Shown here in pieces: positions 1 to 13,300 of a DNA stretch of 64,000 nucleotides. Below the pieces are notes generated by a model, which saw only the letters and a list, made by a program, of their open reading frames with translations, was not told the origin of the DNA and searched no databases. The position numbers were made by a program, and so were the translations under genes. The DNA is from Aradus depressus (lineage: Eukaryota; Arthropoda; Insecta; Hemiptera; Aradidae): contig OY759216.1 of NCBI GenBank assembly GCA_963662175.1, positions 52,345,087-52,409,086 on the forward strand. Reading direction: 5' to 3'. How positions within the stretch are numbered: the stretch's first letter is position 1; every line of letters begins with the position of its first letter.

Positions 1-119
1 TTTGTTCAGTAATAGCAGTCTGTCCAACTATTGCAACGTTTCACCCAATGAGGCGTCTTTTTGTTCAGTAATAGCAGTCTGTCCAACTATTGCAACGTTT
101 CACCCAAAGAGGCGTCTTT
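1..119. repeat. 59-bp tandem duplication
   Basis: Two copies of a 59-bp unit starting ttgttcagtaatagcagtct lie head to tail and differ at a few bases only (aatgagg against aaagagg). The window edge cuts the array, so more copies may lie to the left. Confidence 0.9.
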
Positions 120-693
120 TTGTAGAGCCGGAATGAATGAAATAATGTTGAGTGCTTGAATAAATAAAAAAATCAGTAAGAACGTACAAACGACAAGAGC
201 ATTATACCAGATTCCAGTTTTATGAAGACAAATATGTCAGATAGGATCTGAAGAGATTAGATCAGATCTCTGGATAGAATTTAAAATAAAAGGTTGTACA
301 GTATATGCTGACTTATTGTGCTGAAGATGTCTTACCTACCGCCAGTCATCATAATATTATCAATCATGGTCTCAAGACATCTTTACTTCACTCAACACAA
401 ACTCCCGCTTAACCGTTTTAATTGTTTACTTCCCTACCTATCCGAAGTTATATAATCGGTAAAAAAATTCGAAGCGGAGTTTTCAAAGGAATTTCATGTT
501 TCTGACCTACAGATTAAAAAAAGAAAAAAAAAAATCTGCCTGTCTGTATGAGAAAAGTGAAGATAATGCTATTTATTTTCTAAACTTCTTAAGATCAACA
601 AATAGGATTTTCTCTTTTCAACGGGCTGATCCTACTAATTTATTTATCATATGTTTTGAGTTTCCTATATAAAAAAATATTGGAGTTAGTTGT

Positions 694-905
694 TATGCCT
701 ACAAGGTCATATCGCCTACTACCAGAGCGCTCTTTCTTCACTCTGGTGGACATGACCTGACATTGTGCACGCTCGGAAGGATGGAATGCTTAAGTTTATT
801 TTACCTCCCATATGAAATAAACTAAGGATCTCGGCCAGATTTTGAACCCGCGACCTTGAGCTCAGTAAGCAAGTAGGCATACCACTGAGCTACCGGCTTC
901 CTCTA
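694..905 (-). mobile_element. tRNA-derived SINE, family A (truncated)
   Basis: Read on the - strand it starts with a tRNA-like head (gagcc...gtagctcagtgg, A box) and a B box (ggtcgcgggttcaaaat). The family body follows: a wggaggtaaaataaac segment, the cttccgagcg segment and a tail ending in the gtaggcgatatgacc motif. It is one of about thirteen copies in the window. Confidence 0.8.
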
Positions 906-995
906 AATATTGGAGTTTAATTATTTAAGAAACTTTTTTTTTGTCCTTACGATCCATATTTGCATCTATTTCTATCTACAATTTAAAAATTTCTC

Positions 996-1080
996 TCGGA
1001 CGGGATTCAAACCACGCAACCATGGTGACCATGCGACCAAAGCCCTACTCTCTAGCCCGCACGGCCACCGTGGCCCCTAA
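996..1080 (-). mobile_element. second tRNA-like SINE head
   Basis: On the - strand the segment begins aggggccacggtggccgtgc and contains tggtttgaatccc, a pol III B box. It differs from family A in both arms. It is probably the tRNA-related head of another SINE. It does not fold into a convincing functional tRNA by eye. Confidence 0.5.
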
Positions 1081-1276
1081 AAAAAGTTGAGTGAGTAATA
1101 CAAACTATGTAACAACTTCTATGTTGAGGAACTCGGACACATTGTGGAAACTTGGAAAATAAATATTATAAATGAAACTTCTTTGTGGAATAGAAAATAA
1201 GTTCATCTTATTTATTGAATGCAAGTTATGGAAAGACGTATTAAAATTAAATATGATGTCTATTGGTATTATTCAG

Positions 1277-1363
1277 CAGGCTACTGTAAGTCCTGGGATA
1301 GCTGCTGCTGCTCAAAGCCAACTAGCACAGCTGATAGCGGAGCATGGAGGGCAAATATTGCAG
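1277..1363 (+). CDS. BICRA: BICRA coding exon (first visible)
   Basis: This 29-codon exon begins after tattattcag and ends before gtaaga. It encodes an Ala/Gln-rich stretch (SPGIAAAAQSQLAQLIAEHG). It enters in phase 0, so earlier coding exons may lie left of the window. An alternative acceptor three bases downstream would drop one Gln. Confidence 0.75.
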
Positions 1364-4300
1364 GTAAGATTACCCTAATTCCGTATTGTCTTCTTTCATA
1401 ACCCTTCATTTGACAGCTATCTGTTATTAATAGAATTTGCAAAAACAGCTTGGAGCCAAGAAGTATTGATAGATCGATAACCATTGGACATAATATTACT
1501 TTTTTCTTCAAAAATAGTTTTAGCTCGTTGGTTCAGTTTACAATTTTTCATTCGTTTTCATTTTCAAGTACATTTATTTATTCATGTAATTGAATAAATT
1601 CCATCTCAACCTAACACATTTTTGTACCATGGTTCACCTTGATCTGATCTCTATGTTTGATTACATTTTTTGATTTGGTTGAGTGAGACCAACTTAGTAA
1701 CCAACCAAATCGAAAAATTATTTTATAAGAATATTTATTTTGATTTTTTTTTATAAGTTAGCCAGAGTTCTAATTCATTCAACATTCAGTGCATTTTTTA
1801 TCCTCTCAGCTCATCGATTTTGATGAAGTTTAGGGAGGTGGAGCTAGTTTCTTCCCAGTTTTTATTTTAACCCTTTTTTCTCTGTAGGCAAATACAGCTG
1901 GACTTTCCAATAACACCTCAAAGGAGACCATTATGCAATCCTTGCAGGTAATGTTTTGTTTTATTTATTTTTTTCAATTTAGTTTCTTGAAAGTATTTTT
2001 ATCTAATAGTAGATGTTTGGTTTCAGACGGCAGTGCTGCACCTGACAGGAGGCTCGGGCGGGGAAGGGGGCGTGGTGCTGAAGGGGGGGACCCCGGTGAT
2101 GCTGGGTGCTGGGGGCGGGGTACGGCGGCAGTCCGGGGGCGGGGGGCCAGGGGTAGTGGTCACCCCCCAGAACGGGGTCCGGCTGGTGGCCGACCTGAAC
2201 GGACTGCAAAACGCCGCCTCCGCAGCCGCCTCTCTCACGGAGCACAATCATCGACTAATAGTGTCGGGTCTGGCGACTGCACCGGCCGTCCTCGAACAGA
2301 ACCGGGTGCAAATAGTGACAGGGGTGCCGGTGGGGGGTGGAGGCGGGGCAGGGCGAGTCCTGGTGCAGGCGGCGGCGGGGTCCCTCACGGAACACCAGAA
2401 CAGGCTACAGATAGTGACAAGCAACTCGAGCGCCGTCTCCCTCGTCTCCAACGTTCCCTCCACCAACCTCTCCCTCGAACAACAGAACCGTCTCCAAATT
2501 TTATCTGGGGTTCCTAGCTCAAATGTTTCTCTCACCGAACAGAATAGACTTCAAATAGTTCAAAACTCCTTGACTGAGCAGCAGAATCGGGTGATAGTGT
2601 CTGGAGTACAAAATTCTAATATGTCTCTGGAACAGCAGAACAGATTGCAGATAGTGTCTGGGGGACAGAACGCTGGGACTATGGCGCTAGAACACCATCA
2701 AAATAGAGTACAGTTCATGTCAGGAGTTCAGAGCTCATTGACAGAACAGCAGAACCGAGTTCAGATAGTCTCCGGTGTTCCCAACTCAAATACTTTGTCA
2801 CTCTCTGAACAAAATCGTTTATTTGTGTCTAGCATGCCTAATGCTAACACGTTATCGCTGTCAGAAAAACAAAATTTAGTACAAATAGTTAATTCAAATA
2901 TTTCTCTCTCCGATGAACAAAATAGATTGCAAATCGTTACTTCTATGCCGAGTGCTTCTATAGCTGATCAAAGTAGACTGCATATTGTGAATAGCTTACC
3001 TAATTCTAGTGGTTTAACCTTGTCTGAACAAAATAATCGAGTTCATCTGGTGAACAGTGTTCCTACCTCCAGTTCTCCATTCACTTTTCCTGAAAGTAAT
3101 CACGTTCAGATTGTTTCTACAGTTGCAAGCTCAATGCCTGAACAGAGTAGGATAAATCTGTCATCTTTGCATAATTCCAATGACTTAGGTCTTTCAGAGC
3201 AAAATAGGTTACAGATTGTTACCTCAGTGCGAAACTCATTGTCATTAGGGGATACAAATAGACTTCAAGTTGTTACCAATCTTCCTACGACGAACACTAC
3301 TGTTCTCCAGGACAATCAGAACAAGTTGCATACTGTGGCCAGTATTGTAAGCAATACTAACGCCATGAAAGACCTGAGGCAGAAAAATATTCAAAGCAGT
3401 TTTAGGGAAGAACAGCAAAGCAATGTTCAGGTGGTGTCTGCTCTTGTAAATAGTGACAAAATCCTGAGTCCAAGCGATAATCTGGTTCCTTCAGGACATA
3501 AGTTTCCCCATTACGTTCGGCCGTCAGATATTCGGCTTATTACTCAGAGTATTCAAAAGGAAAGAGAATGTATTAATATTAAAGCAGAGGACAAAGATGA
3601 TAAAGTAAGTTCGTCGACTGATAACCACATCGTACACAGCGAACGTTTACAGTATCCTGCAAGTGAAGAGCCTAAAGTACAAGTTGTGTCAGCCAACAAT
3701 CACACATGTGTCGGCACTCAAAACAGTATGGTCCAAACTCATATTTATCCTCAGGAATCAAAAAGTCCGAATCAGTTTATCCCAAGGTCTCCCCTTAGTT
3801 CTCCTACGTCCACGACATTCAATAACAGGCCCAATCTGACCGTAGTGACCCAACCGCAAAAGAACACCTCGGAGCCGGTTCTCGTCAACAACATTCAGCC
3901 CAATGTCCCCTCCCAGCAGAACATGGCTACCACCAAAACTGACACATCACCTGTATCCTCCAAGTCATCCCAGGCCAACAGAAGAACATACGACAATGCT
4001 TTTTTAGACAGTATCGCACAGTCACATCCTAGTTTGGTTATCAACAAGTCCCCATCGATGGCTCCCTGTGCTAAGCTGATGAAGAGCAAAAAGCCAGTGA
4101 AGAAGGCGGCGGTGGTGAAGCCGATGATGGCCGAGGACCGGGCCGCTCCCCCTGAGAAGGAGGACCCCCCCAACCTGGTCCCCATCACTGTGTCTAACGA
4201 CAATAACAATGTTGTATCCCGGGTACAGACCATCCAGCTCACTCCACAGAAACAGCAGGTAATGACAAATTCATTCACACTCCATCCTTTAATCTTTTAT

Positions 4301-7300
4301 TATATCAATTAACAAAATGCATCCATTTGCATGCTCAAGTTTTACTAACATTTTTCAATTAGACCATTCCATTTCAACTCATTTTTTTACACCCCTGCCT
4401 GGGTTTCTATTTGTATACATTTTTAGTCCCTTTCAATGCAGGGTTTGATTTTTTTCTCGTACATAATGAGTTAAATAGCTTTAATTTGATACATTTTGTT
4501 TCTCTTTTTTTTAAAAAGTCAATATCTTCATCCTTCAAACGGTACTAAAAACAAAATGAAAATGGGGAAGTCTCATCAGTTTTTGTAGATATTATCCAAA
4601 TAATAACAACATAAATATATATTTTTATTTGACATTTTTTTGATGTATATTTTCCCGGAAATTCACTGTTTGGTTCCGGTGTCAATTGATTAAATTTACT
4701 TTAGTATTTAGCAATTTCATCAGTTCTTTTGTATCGTAATGAACAAGTTCGCCCATAATAAAAAAATAAATAATATATGAATATTCCTGTTGACACAATT
4801 TAACTTAAAATGTTTTAAAAATATATATATATATATATATTTATGGACATAATTTATTTTTCATTTTTTTAAGTTTTGTTTGAAAGATGTCATCGTTCTT
4901 TATTTCATACACTCTGACAAAAAAAAAAATTGTAATCTGATATAAAGATATTGAGAACCTATGAAAAACAGTCACAGATCTAGAAAAAAATCATGACTTC
5001 ACTACGCTATGGCTCAGCAATACAAAAATCCTTGGAGAACACTTAAATATATTTGAGTCAGTACCACGTAATTCATAATCGTATTTTTTCAGAAAAAATA
5101 GTTTGAACACACTTTAGAAGTAGCTAAGCATGTAACAGAATTGTGATAGCGCTCAGTAACGACATCACTACCATTTTTTAGAAACTAATTTTTTTAAATA
5201 TTATTTTGTCTCTGTAAATAGAACTCAAGATTCCCCGTTATTTTCTCGCAAATGAGCCATTTATTTAGAATAATAATGAAAACTGGTGGAATCATGAAAC
5301 CTTCTGTCTTTGAGTTGAAATGGGATGATCCAATTATTATTTTTCACTTTTTTACTAACCAATTGTTAACAATGTATTTCATATTATTGTAGCAGTTAAA
5401 GCAAATCCAGGCACAAGTAACAGCTCTTAGTAACAATAAATTTAGGAGCGCTTCTGAACAAGCCACATTACAAAGACTGGTCTCGGAGCAGCATAGGATA
5501 CTCTTAGGGGGGAAATTAGTGCCGACAGTCCCTGGCCAGCATGCTCAAGGCGTTGCCTTTGTAAGTTGGCTATCTCACTAACCTGTTGCCTGTAGCTATC
5601 TACCTGCATGCTCTTCTCCCAAAGTTATTATCTCACAGTTGTGTTGTCCTTTTTATCTATTATTTTCTGTATTCTATAAATTGTTTTATTTATTTTTTAA
5701 ATAATACAATACAGACTCAACTATCTAATTTCAAATAACTGTAGCCTGTTTTACACAAATCAAAGTTATGATGAAGAATTTGTTCAAACAATTTACTGTA
5801 TTTGTGTATATTTATATCGGTAAAAGGCAGCTGCCTAATCAAAGCCAATCAAAAATTATCTAATTATATATATCTATTATGATAGTTATTTTGACTCAAG
5901 CCCGGGCTTAACCACGAGGTCATATCGCCTACTAGCAGAGCGTGGACGTGAGCCCGACTCTTCTACGTATGGTAGCCTACATTTAGCCTACTAGCAGAGC
6001 GTGGACGTGAGCCCGACTCTTCTACGTATGGTAGTCCTACATTTAGCCTAAATTTTTATTTCCCGCTCGGGACCATCGCTTAGCGTCCCATCCGAAGCAT
6101 AGCATGCTCAAGGTTTTTTCATCTTCTGGATTAAAAAAAAAAGCTAAAGGGCCTCGGCCGGGATTCGATCCCGCGATCTTGAGCACGTTCTAAGCTACCG
6201 GCCTCCTCTACCTATTCTGTTGGCACTTGCTGAGCCGGTCAGAAAGCAGTTAACCCTTTCTAGTGTCAGGTTAATAAACCGTTACAAATAATAAACCTTT
6301 ACTTATGTGCTATCTGTTATATTTCTTGTTTTTGGATTACGATGAACTGATGTTAAATGTGATTAAATAATGTTAAAATGAGTGTTGCGTCATCTGCCGG
6401 TAAATGCGCTGTAATCGTTCGTCTCAATTTAATCGAAGATTATATTTGTTATCCATAATTTTGTACAAGATTTTGAAAATAGTATTGATTAGGTAAAAAC
6501 AGGCTTTCGAAATTAAAACTAACAATGTAGTCAGAACTTAGCAACACATTATATCTCCCTTTAATTTTTATTATTATTATTTTTTTATCGGTGCTATTTA
6601 CCTTTGATTTGCATGATAGTAAATGACTGGATTTTTATTTGTTAAGTAGACGTAAAGAACATATTTATTGTGACAAACTGCTCAACAGCTCTCCGAATTT
6701 CGGTCTGCAGATGTCGCTGTTGATCCTTAATGGTCCTGCCTCATCTATGCTTTCTTTTATTTTATAGTTACTTGTCACTCTTTCCAACATTCTGTCTCAG
6801 CCAAATCCTAAAATTACTCAAATCACAGCTAAGTTGGAAAGGGTTATCATGACTGTGATTTGAGATAGATTTCATAACATTCCTAATATCTGTTGAGCAG
6901 TAGACTTTCACTCCTTCATAATAATTATTATTATATAGCGATTCAGTTTATTAAATCAGACTGCTAACTACTCGCACACATATATATACATAGAGTTACC
7001 AATATAATACATAAACAGATGGACACAAACAAATAAGAGACCTCTCGTACACTTTACTACAAGTACACGCCTCAATCAGTTCTGATCCAGTGACATACAT
7101 AAACCTATTATGACCAGACTATCATTACTGAGAAAACCGTACACCAACAGGAATAGGTAGGACTCTGTTATAAAATAGACTTTGCTATACCCAACACACA
7201 CTATTTACACAGCACCTACGTCAACAACATTACTAAATACACAAAACTCTCCGTAGAGGTACAGAGACTTTGGAACATTGGGGGTGTCTGTGGTTCCAAT

Positions 7301-10300
7301 TTTTCTGCGCACTACTGCAATAGTTCCAGTAGATTACACACTAACATTCACACATTGATACTGGACAAGAACACATATACGACCATACAGAAGGCCATCA
7401 TACTAAACACTTGCCTCACAGAACATTTCTTAACACCAACACGACTGACTGTTGTCATTACCTGAAACTAAATTAGATATAATTAATAATACTATAGTAT
7501 AATAGAAATTTTGGTTCGTCCTTTTTGTCATTGTGATGCTTATAACCGTTCTTACGTCCTCTGTACATCAAATACTCGTTAATAAATATATACATTTTCC
7601 TTTTGACTTTTCCTAGGTATTCTATAATATATTAATAGTTATTGATGGTTTAAAGGTGTCCTCAAATGCGGGTACTACAATGGGCGGACAGCAACAGCAG
7701 GTCCGTGTGGTACAGCAGCAGGTGAAACAGGCTGGGACACAGGCTTCCTGTATGGAGCATCACCCTCCGCAACCTCAAGCTCATCAACAGACACCCCCAT
7801 CAACAGCCCCCTCACCCCAGACGGTGTCTCCTCAGCCACCTCTGTCCCACCCCGCTCAGGTCATCACTCATGCCAACAAAGCTACATCACCTATACCTAT
7901 ACAGGTAATTTACATTTTACCGTATTTCCATAGCAATCAGCTTATGTGCTCACCCTGTTTTTAAGACTCACGGAAACTACCTCCATATTCTTATCAAAGA
8001 AGCTCCCCTGAATACAATTTGGGGGTCGTTCAGATTCTTGTGTTTATTTATAATTTTATTATAAGATTTACGACATCAAACTTCCCCCACCGACTTAGAT
8101 TTTATGAAACAAAGAAAAAAAGAAAAAGAGAGTTGAGCTGCCCACTATCACTACCTTTACATCCTTTCAATGTTTCTTTTCCACTTTCTCAGTTTGAGAA
8201 TTGTTCTTTCATTGGCAAGATGGGCTCCATGTTTCACTCATATTAAAAAATAATATGATTTTCGATTGAATTTTTAAGACAAACAAATATAAACCAATCA
8301 TCAACAATAAGTAGCCACCATAACAGTTTTTTTTTTTTTTATCACATGGTCAAAATGGTTTGTCAGAAGTCCGCATTTGAAACTGTCGTATCGTGCAGTT
8401 GGCCACTTTGAAATAAATGTCAAATTAAAATGCTAAAAAACACATACTTCTGTCAGATTTTGAAAGAAATAAATACCACCATTGAAAATAGCATGAAAAA
8501 TACTATACGAATCCACTGCTGTTTAAATTTTGACCTCTGAGTCAGATGTACCCTTTGATATTAATCTACTCAAGTATAAAAGTTCCAAAAAAATCTGTGA
8601 TTTTGTAAGAGGAGGAACAAATATTCACTAAAGTATTGATTAGAATCTCTATTCAGATATTTCAATAAGGAATTTTACGCAAACAAATAAAAAACGTTTT
8701 AAGTTTTATCCTCCTTTCGTTAGAAAGTAGAGATGCGACTCATTTTAAAACTACTCACATACATATTCTAGGCCGGATTAAGAGGGGGCACGCGTCCCGA
8801 GCTTGTGAAGCCCTGCCTTGAGTGCTAATTAATATAAGATAAAAACTAGTAATAAAATTGCTAGAAAATATAGAGCTCCCCCGACCATATGACCGGGCCT
8901 GCCACTCCACATAATATGCAGTATTAATATCCGCTAATTCAGGAAGACCGAATAATCGAGGTTCTAATGTATACTTTTGGTAACAAAGAATGTGCTATTA
9001 TTTTCTTACGCATATATTTTTTTTTACAGCAAGCGTCAACGCAGACCCCTCCGTCTATGTTAACTACTCCATCTCAGCCGATCTTCTCGAAGACTAAAAG
9101 GGCTTCGTTGTAAGTACAATTTATTTTCAATAATTATTGAATGAATTAACTATTTGAAATTATTTTAGTATAATTAGCTAGGAGATGAATGAAGTTAGTA
9201 CAATATAATTGATCAACAAATCTGAATTTACTACTTGTAGTAAATAGGTAATAAATCAGATCATTTGTCTGGAGGAAAAACATCAAACGCATGGAAAATG
9301 TTATTTAAATTATTTCTTAAAATATGTAGTAGGTAATTTTACCAACAAAAGGTATATATATATTTATTCAGAGGGCGCCGGTAGCTCAGTGGTAAGCGTG
9401 CTTGACTTCTGAGCTCAAGGTCGTGGGTTCGTAACCCGACCCAGGCCCTTAGTTTATTTTGTCTGGGAGGTAAAATAAACTTAAGCACGCCGTCCTTCGG
9501 ATGGGACGTTAAGCGATGGTCCCGAGCCTGTACGATGTCAGGTACTCGTTAAAGACCCCTACCCTAGGTGAATAAAAATTTAGGGTAGGCAAAATTTAGG
9601 ACTCCCTCAGTAGATTCGGGCTCATGTCCACCAGAGTGACGAAAGAGCGCCCTGGTAGTAGGCGATATGAACTCGTAGTTAAAGCCTGGGCATGAGTCAT
9701 AAAACCTAACCTAACCTATATTTATTCAAAACGAGACCTCACGTACTTGTTATTAATATTTTCTATAAAAATCCTTCCTACGTTACTGTGAATGTGGGAA
9801 ATCGGTATTTTCTGGAATCAGCAATTCATATTGCTAAAAATGTAATAATTTCCCATTATCACTGGGGATTGTATACAATCATCAATAATGTATATGAATG
9901 ATATATAAGATAATGTAATACAAAATATATATACGTATATTCATTCAAAATTTAAGGGTATATTTCCAAAAAATGTTTGATTCTTAAAAGAAATGCAATA
10001 ACAGTCAATACTTTAATGAACTGGTGTATTAATCAATATAAGGTATTATACTTTCAAACCCATTTTCAAAAACAAGAAACACTGACGTGGCACTTGTAAT
10101 TTCACGTATCATTTTTTAGTTGCACCAGAGACTCTTAGTGGTTTCTTACATTCACCGTAACTTAAAATAGTTGAAGATTATCTCACTTATTTACCAACAT
10201 TTCATTGAATACAACCTCAATATTTCATACTTTCACAGATACATATCTACTCCATCTAAGCTAATATTTATATTCGGATTGATATATTTAGTTTTCAGCT

Positions 10301-13300
10301 GGTTATTATTTTATCTAATATAATAATAATTTTTATCGATGAATATTACGTTATCAAATCAATGTCATTATCAAGGGAGTTGTGTATTTATAAAGTTGTA
10401 TACTAAAGCAGGGGTAGTGGTCGGCAGCATGCGGCCCCCATGACTTTGTGCAGCCCAAGTGGGAACTGAAAAATTATTTTTTTTAACAAGTTGAATTTAT
10501 CTGCGAAGTACAGATGGGTAAAACAGGAGGATAAAGTATGGCCAAGTCAAGAGCTTAATAATATAAACAAATGGTTTCTGTAATTTATGCATATTTTAGT
10601 GACTATTTTGCTTATTTAATTTTGATACATGGTCCATACTTAAAAATCGAGTGCATTAAGCGGCTCGGCCCGCACTTGGAAGCTTAGGGCTTAATGCGGT
10701 CTGCAAATGCAAAACGGTTGCCGACCCTACTAAAGTAATTAATTATAACTTTTGACGATGGATACTCTTATTAATAGTATTTTTTGCGTGTGCAGGATCG
10801 AGCAGCAGTTCCAAGCAGACCGACAGGGGGCGGCGGTCCCCGACTGCCACACCCGCTTCTTAAGTAAGAGTGACGCTGTCAAGAGACTGATCCGATACCA
10901 TACGATGAACGAGCCAGTTCTCAGTGAAAAAGATCTGGCCAAGGCTGATGAGCTGTTCGATCAGACAGCCAAACATCTCCTCGATAAGAAAACTCATTTG
11001 TACAATAAATTTTCCTTCCTCATACTCAAAGAGAGCATGGTGAGAATTTTTCGTATTCTGAATAGTATTTGTGAAAATATCGTGGCTTTGGAGTTGAAAC
11101 TCTGATTGATTGATCGGAAATAAGACTGGAATTTTTTCTTTTCACTTTTTTTAGTAGTATTAATCGAAATTTCTTCAATTATTTTATTGTTTACTATTTT
11201 CGACAGAAATTATTGATGAATGACCTATTGGGTCATTTATAGACTTTTACTGATACAAAAGTCGGCTATTGTTCGACTGATTACATTATCACTCAATATT
11301 ATAACATAAATGTTTGTAATCAAAGCTATATATATATACTCTCCAGCTCGAAAAATATTTTAAAATTTGATTTTGCTTTCTCCCAGATCTTGCCATCCCA
11401 CATCCCAATCATTACCAGCTTTACAACAGTGTTGGAATATGCAGGAGGTTTTTACATTTTATAGAACATTAAGAGTAGATTACACCTCCATGCATTGACA
11501 TTACTCAACGTTAATTGTCGCTCACTACTTTTATATGCGGTGTATGGATTCATTTTGTTACATAAAACTTCCTGTTAACTGAAAATCAATATATTGATTA
11601 ATTTAATTTAAGTTCATAAGCATTTTATAGTGCATTGTTCTATTAGAAAGCGCACATTATTTACTTTCTAGTGGTGTCAATATCTCACAATATCTTTATG
11701 CTTGAATAACAAAAGAGCTCCAAGGCCACGAATATTACTATGAAACGAAGTTTTTCTAGTAGAAATCGTCATTAGTACTATAGATTGATAAGGTCATATT
11801 TGTATACTGAAGTGGTTGTATCTTGTTGCAGAGACTGCAGCCTACCAGCGAACTGTTGCTACTAGAAAGACTGCTGCTGGCTGACGAGACAATGCATCTG
11901 GAGCAGATAAAACAAGAGGCGGCCGCTCCCCCTCCACCACCTGTACAACCATCTCCCCTCTCAGCAGGTAGGCCACCAATACCAATTAATTAGAAACTCT
12001 ACATGTGTAGTTTCTCTTCCTTTTATGCCAGCTCTGATTCCGAAATTGTGACAATGGAGCATTTTTTTAATACAAGGAACCTGCGTAAAGTTAGTCGATT
12101 TTGGTAGATGTTCACACCTTTTTTTTTGCCTTCATGGCAGGTCATTTTAGCTAGATAGACAGGCATGCAAAACTCGGCATTTACTACTAAATGACAGAAG
12201 CTGTTTGCGTAGAGTTAGGCACTTTTATTCTGAACGACGCTTCATAACGTACGTCAAAATTCGTATTCCTATTTTTTTCAAGCCTTGCACAAAAATCGTT
12301 ATTGTAAAAATGAAGATCTAGTTCTTACCTGAAGAATCGGATCACTCAAACAAAGGCAAAAGGTTAGAAACATTTTCTGGCTTTGCAAAAATCGTTCTTG
12401 TTTTGTTGCAAAAACCAAACCGCTGAAGTAATTCTTCCCTTTCAAAATTGGTATATTTACAATGGCCGTTAACCCCCATACAGCCATACCTTCAGAATTA
12501 GTAGTGTCGAGAATTTTGTGGAAGTAACGATTCCACCGGGTTGGTACCCACGGGGACCGCAGCTAGTAGCCGATTTGTTTAAAATATCTTGGGTAAATGG
12601 AGCCTTGTGGCTACACACCATTTTGTTAATTTAGTTCAATGAGTGTCCGCACTAAACCGCAATCAAACATAATTCAGTTTGTCTGACCCTCCTCCCTCCT
12701 CGGAGATAATTAAATTGCATTCGTTTAAATCCGAATACATTTCGCTTCCAGAAGATTCTAATTGGTAATCGCTGTTCACCATAGCTAGTTTTTCAACTGC
12801 CCTTATGAAGCCCTTTCAGACGATACGACAAACAATATACAAAAGAACAAATGTTTGGGTTTCATGTTACGGTACTGCTTATTTGCTCTATCAGTTTCAT
12901 GTTACGGTACTGCTTATTTGCTCTATCAGTTTCATGTTACGGTACTGCTTATTTGCTCTATCAGTTTCATGTTACGGTGCTGCTTATTTGCTCTATCAGT
13001 TTCATGTTACGGTACTGCTTATTTGCTCTATCAAGATTTTGTTCTTTGAGTTGTACTCTAGAGCTGTCGAGAAAGATGCATATCATCGAGAAGTCCTTTA
13101 AAAATTACTATAACATATATTTTTTATAAAAAAAAAGATGAAAAATGTTTTTTCAGTCATTCAAAAACAAAATTTCTCAATTCTTTGGTCATTCGAGAAA
13201 TATTGTGTTTTACATAATATTAAAACCATATTGAAGACTTGTAAAATGGGTTCGTTCACACCTTTCCTTCTTAGCTCCAATGCATTCTGAGAAATTTATT

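Noticed and set aside
1933..2517. 194-codon + frame overlapping the start of the large BICRA exon
   Set aside because: It reads through the intron and then the wrong frame of a GC-rich coding exon; Arg/Gly-rich shadow product.
3895..4278. 127-codon - strand frame opposite the BICRA exon
   Set aside because: Antisense shadow of a conserved coding exon with no supporting signals.
9372..9445. tRNA gene
   Set aside because: The A and B boxes are present, but the acceptor stem does not close and the same head is repeated with a fixed downstream body at many loci. It is a SINE head.
12805..13129. Three overlapping ~60-100 codon frames with repeated FHVTVLLICSIS-like peptides
   Set aside because: They are the three frames of a 35-bp minisatellite in an intron.
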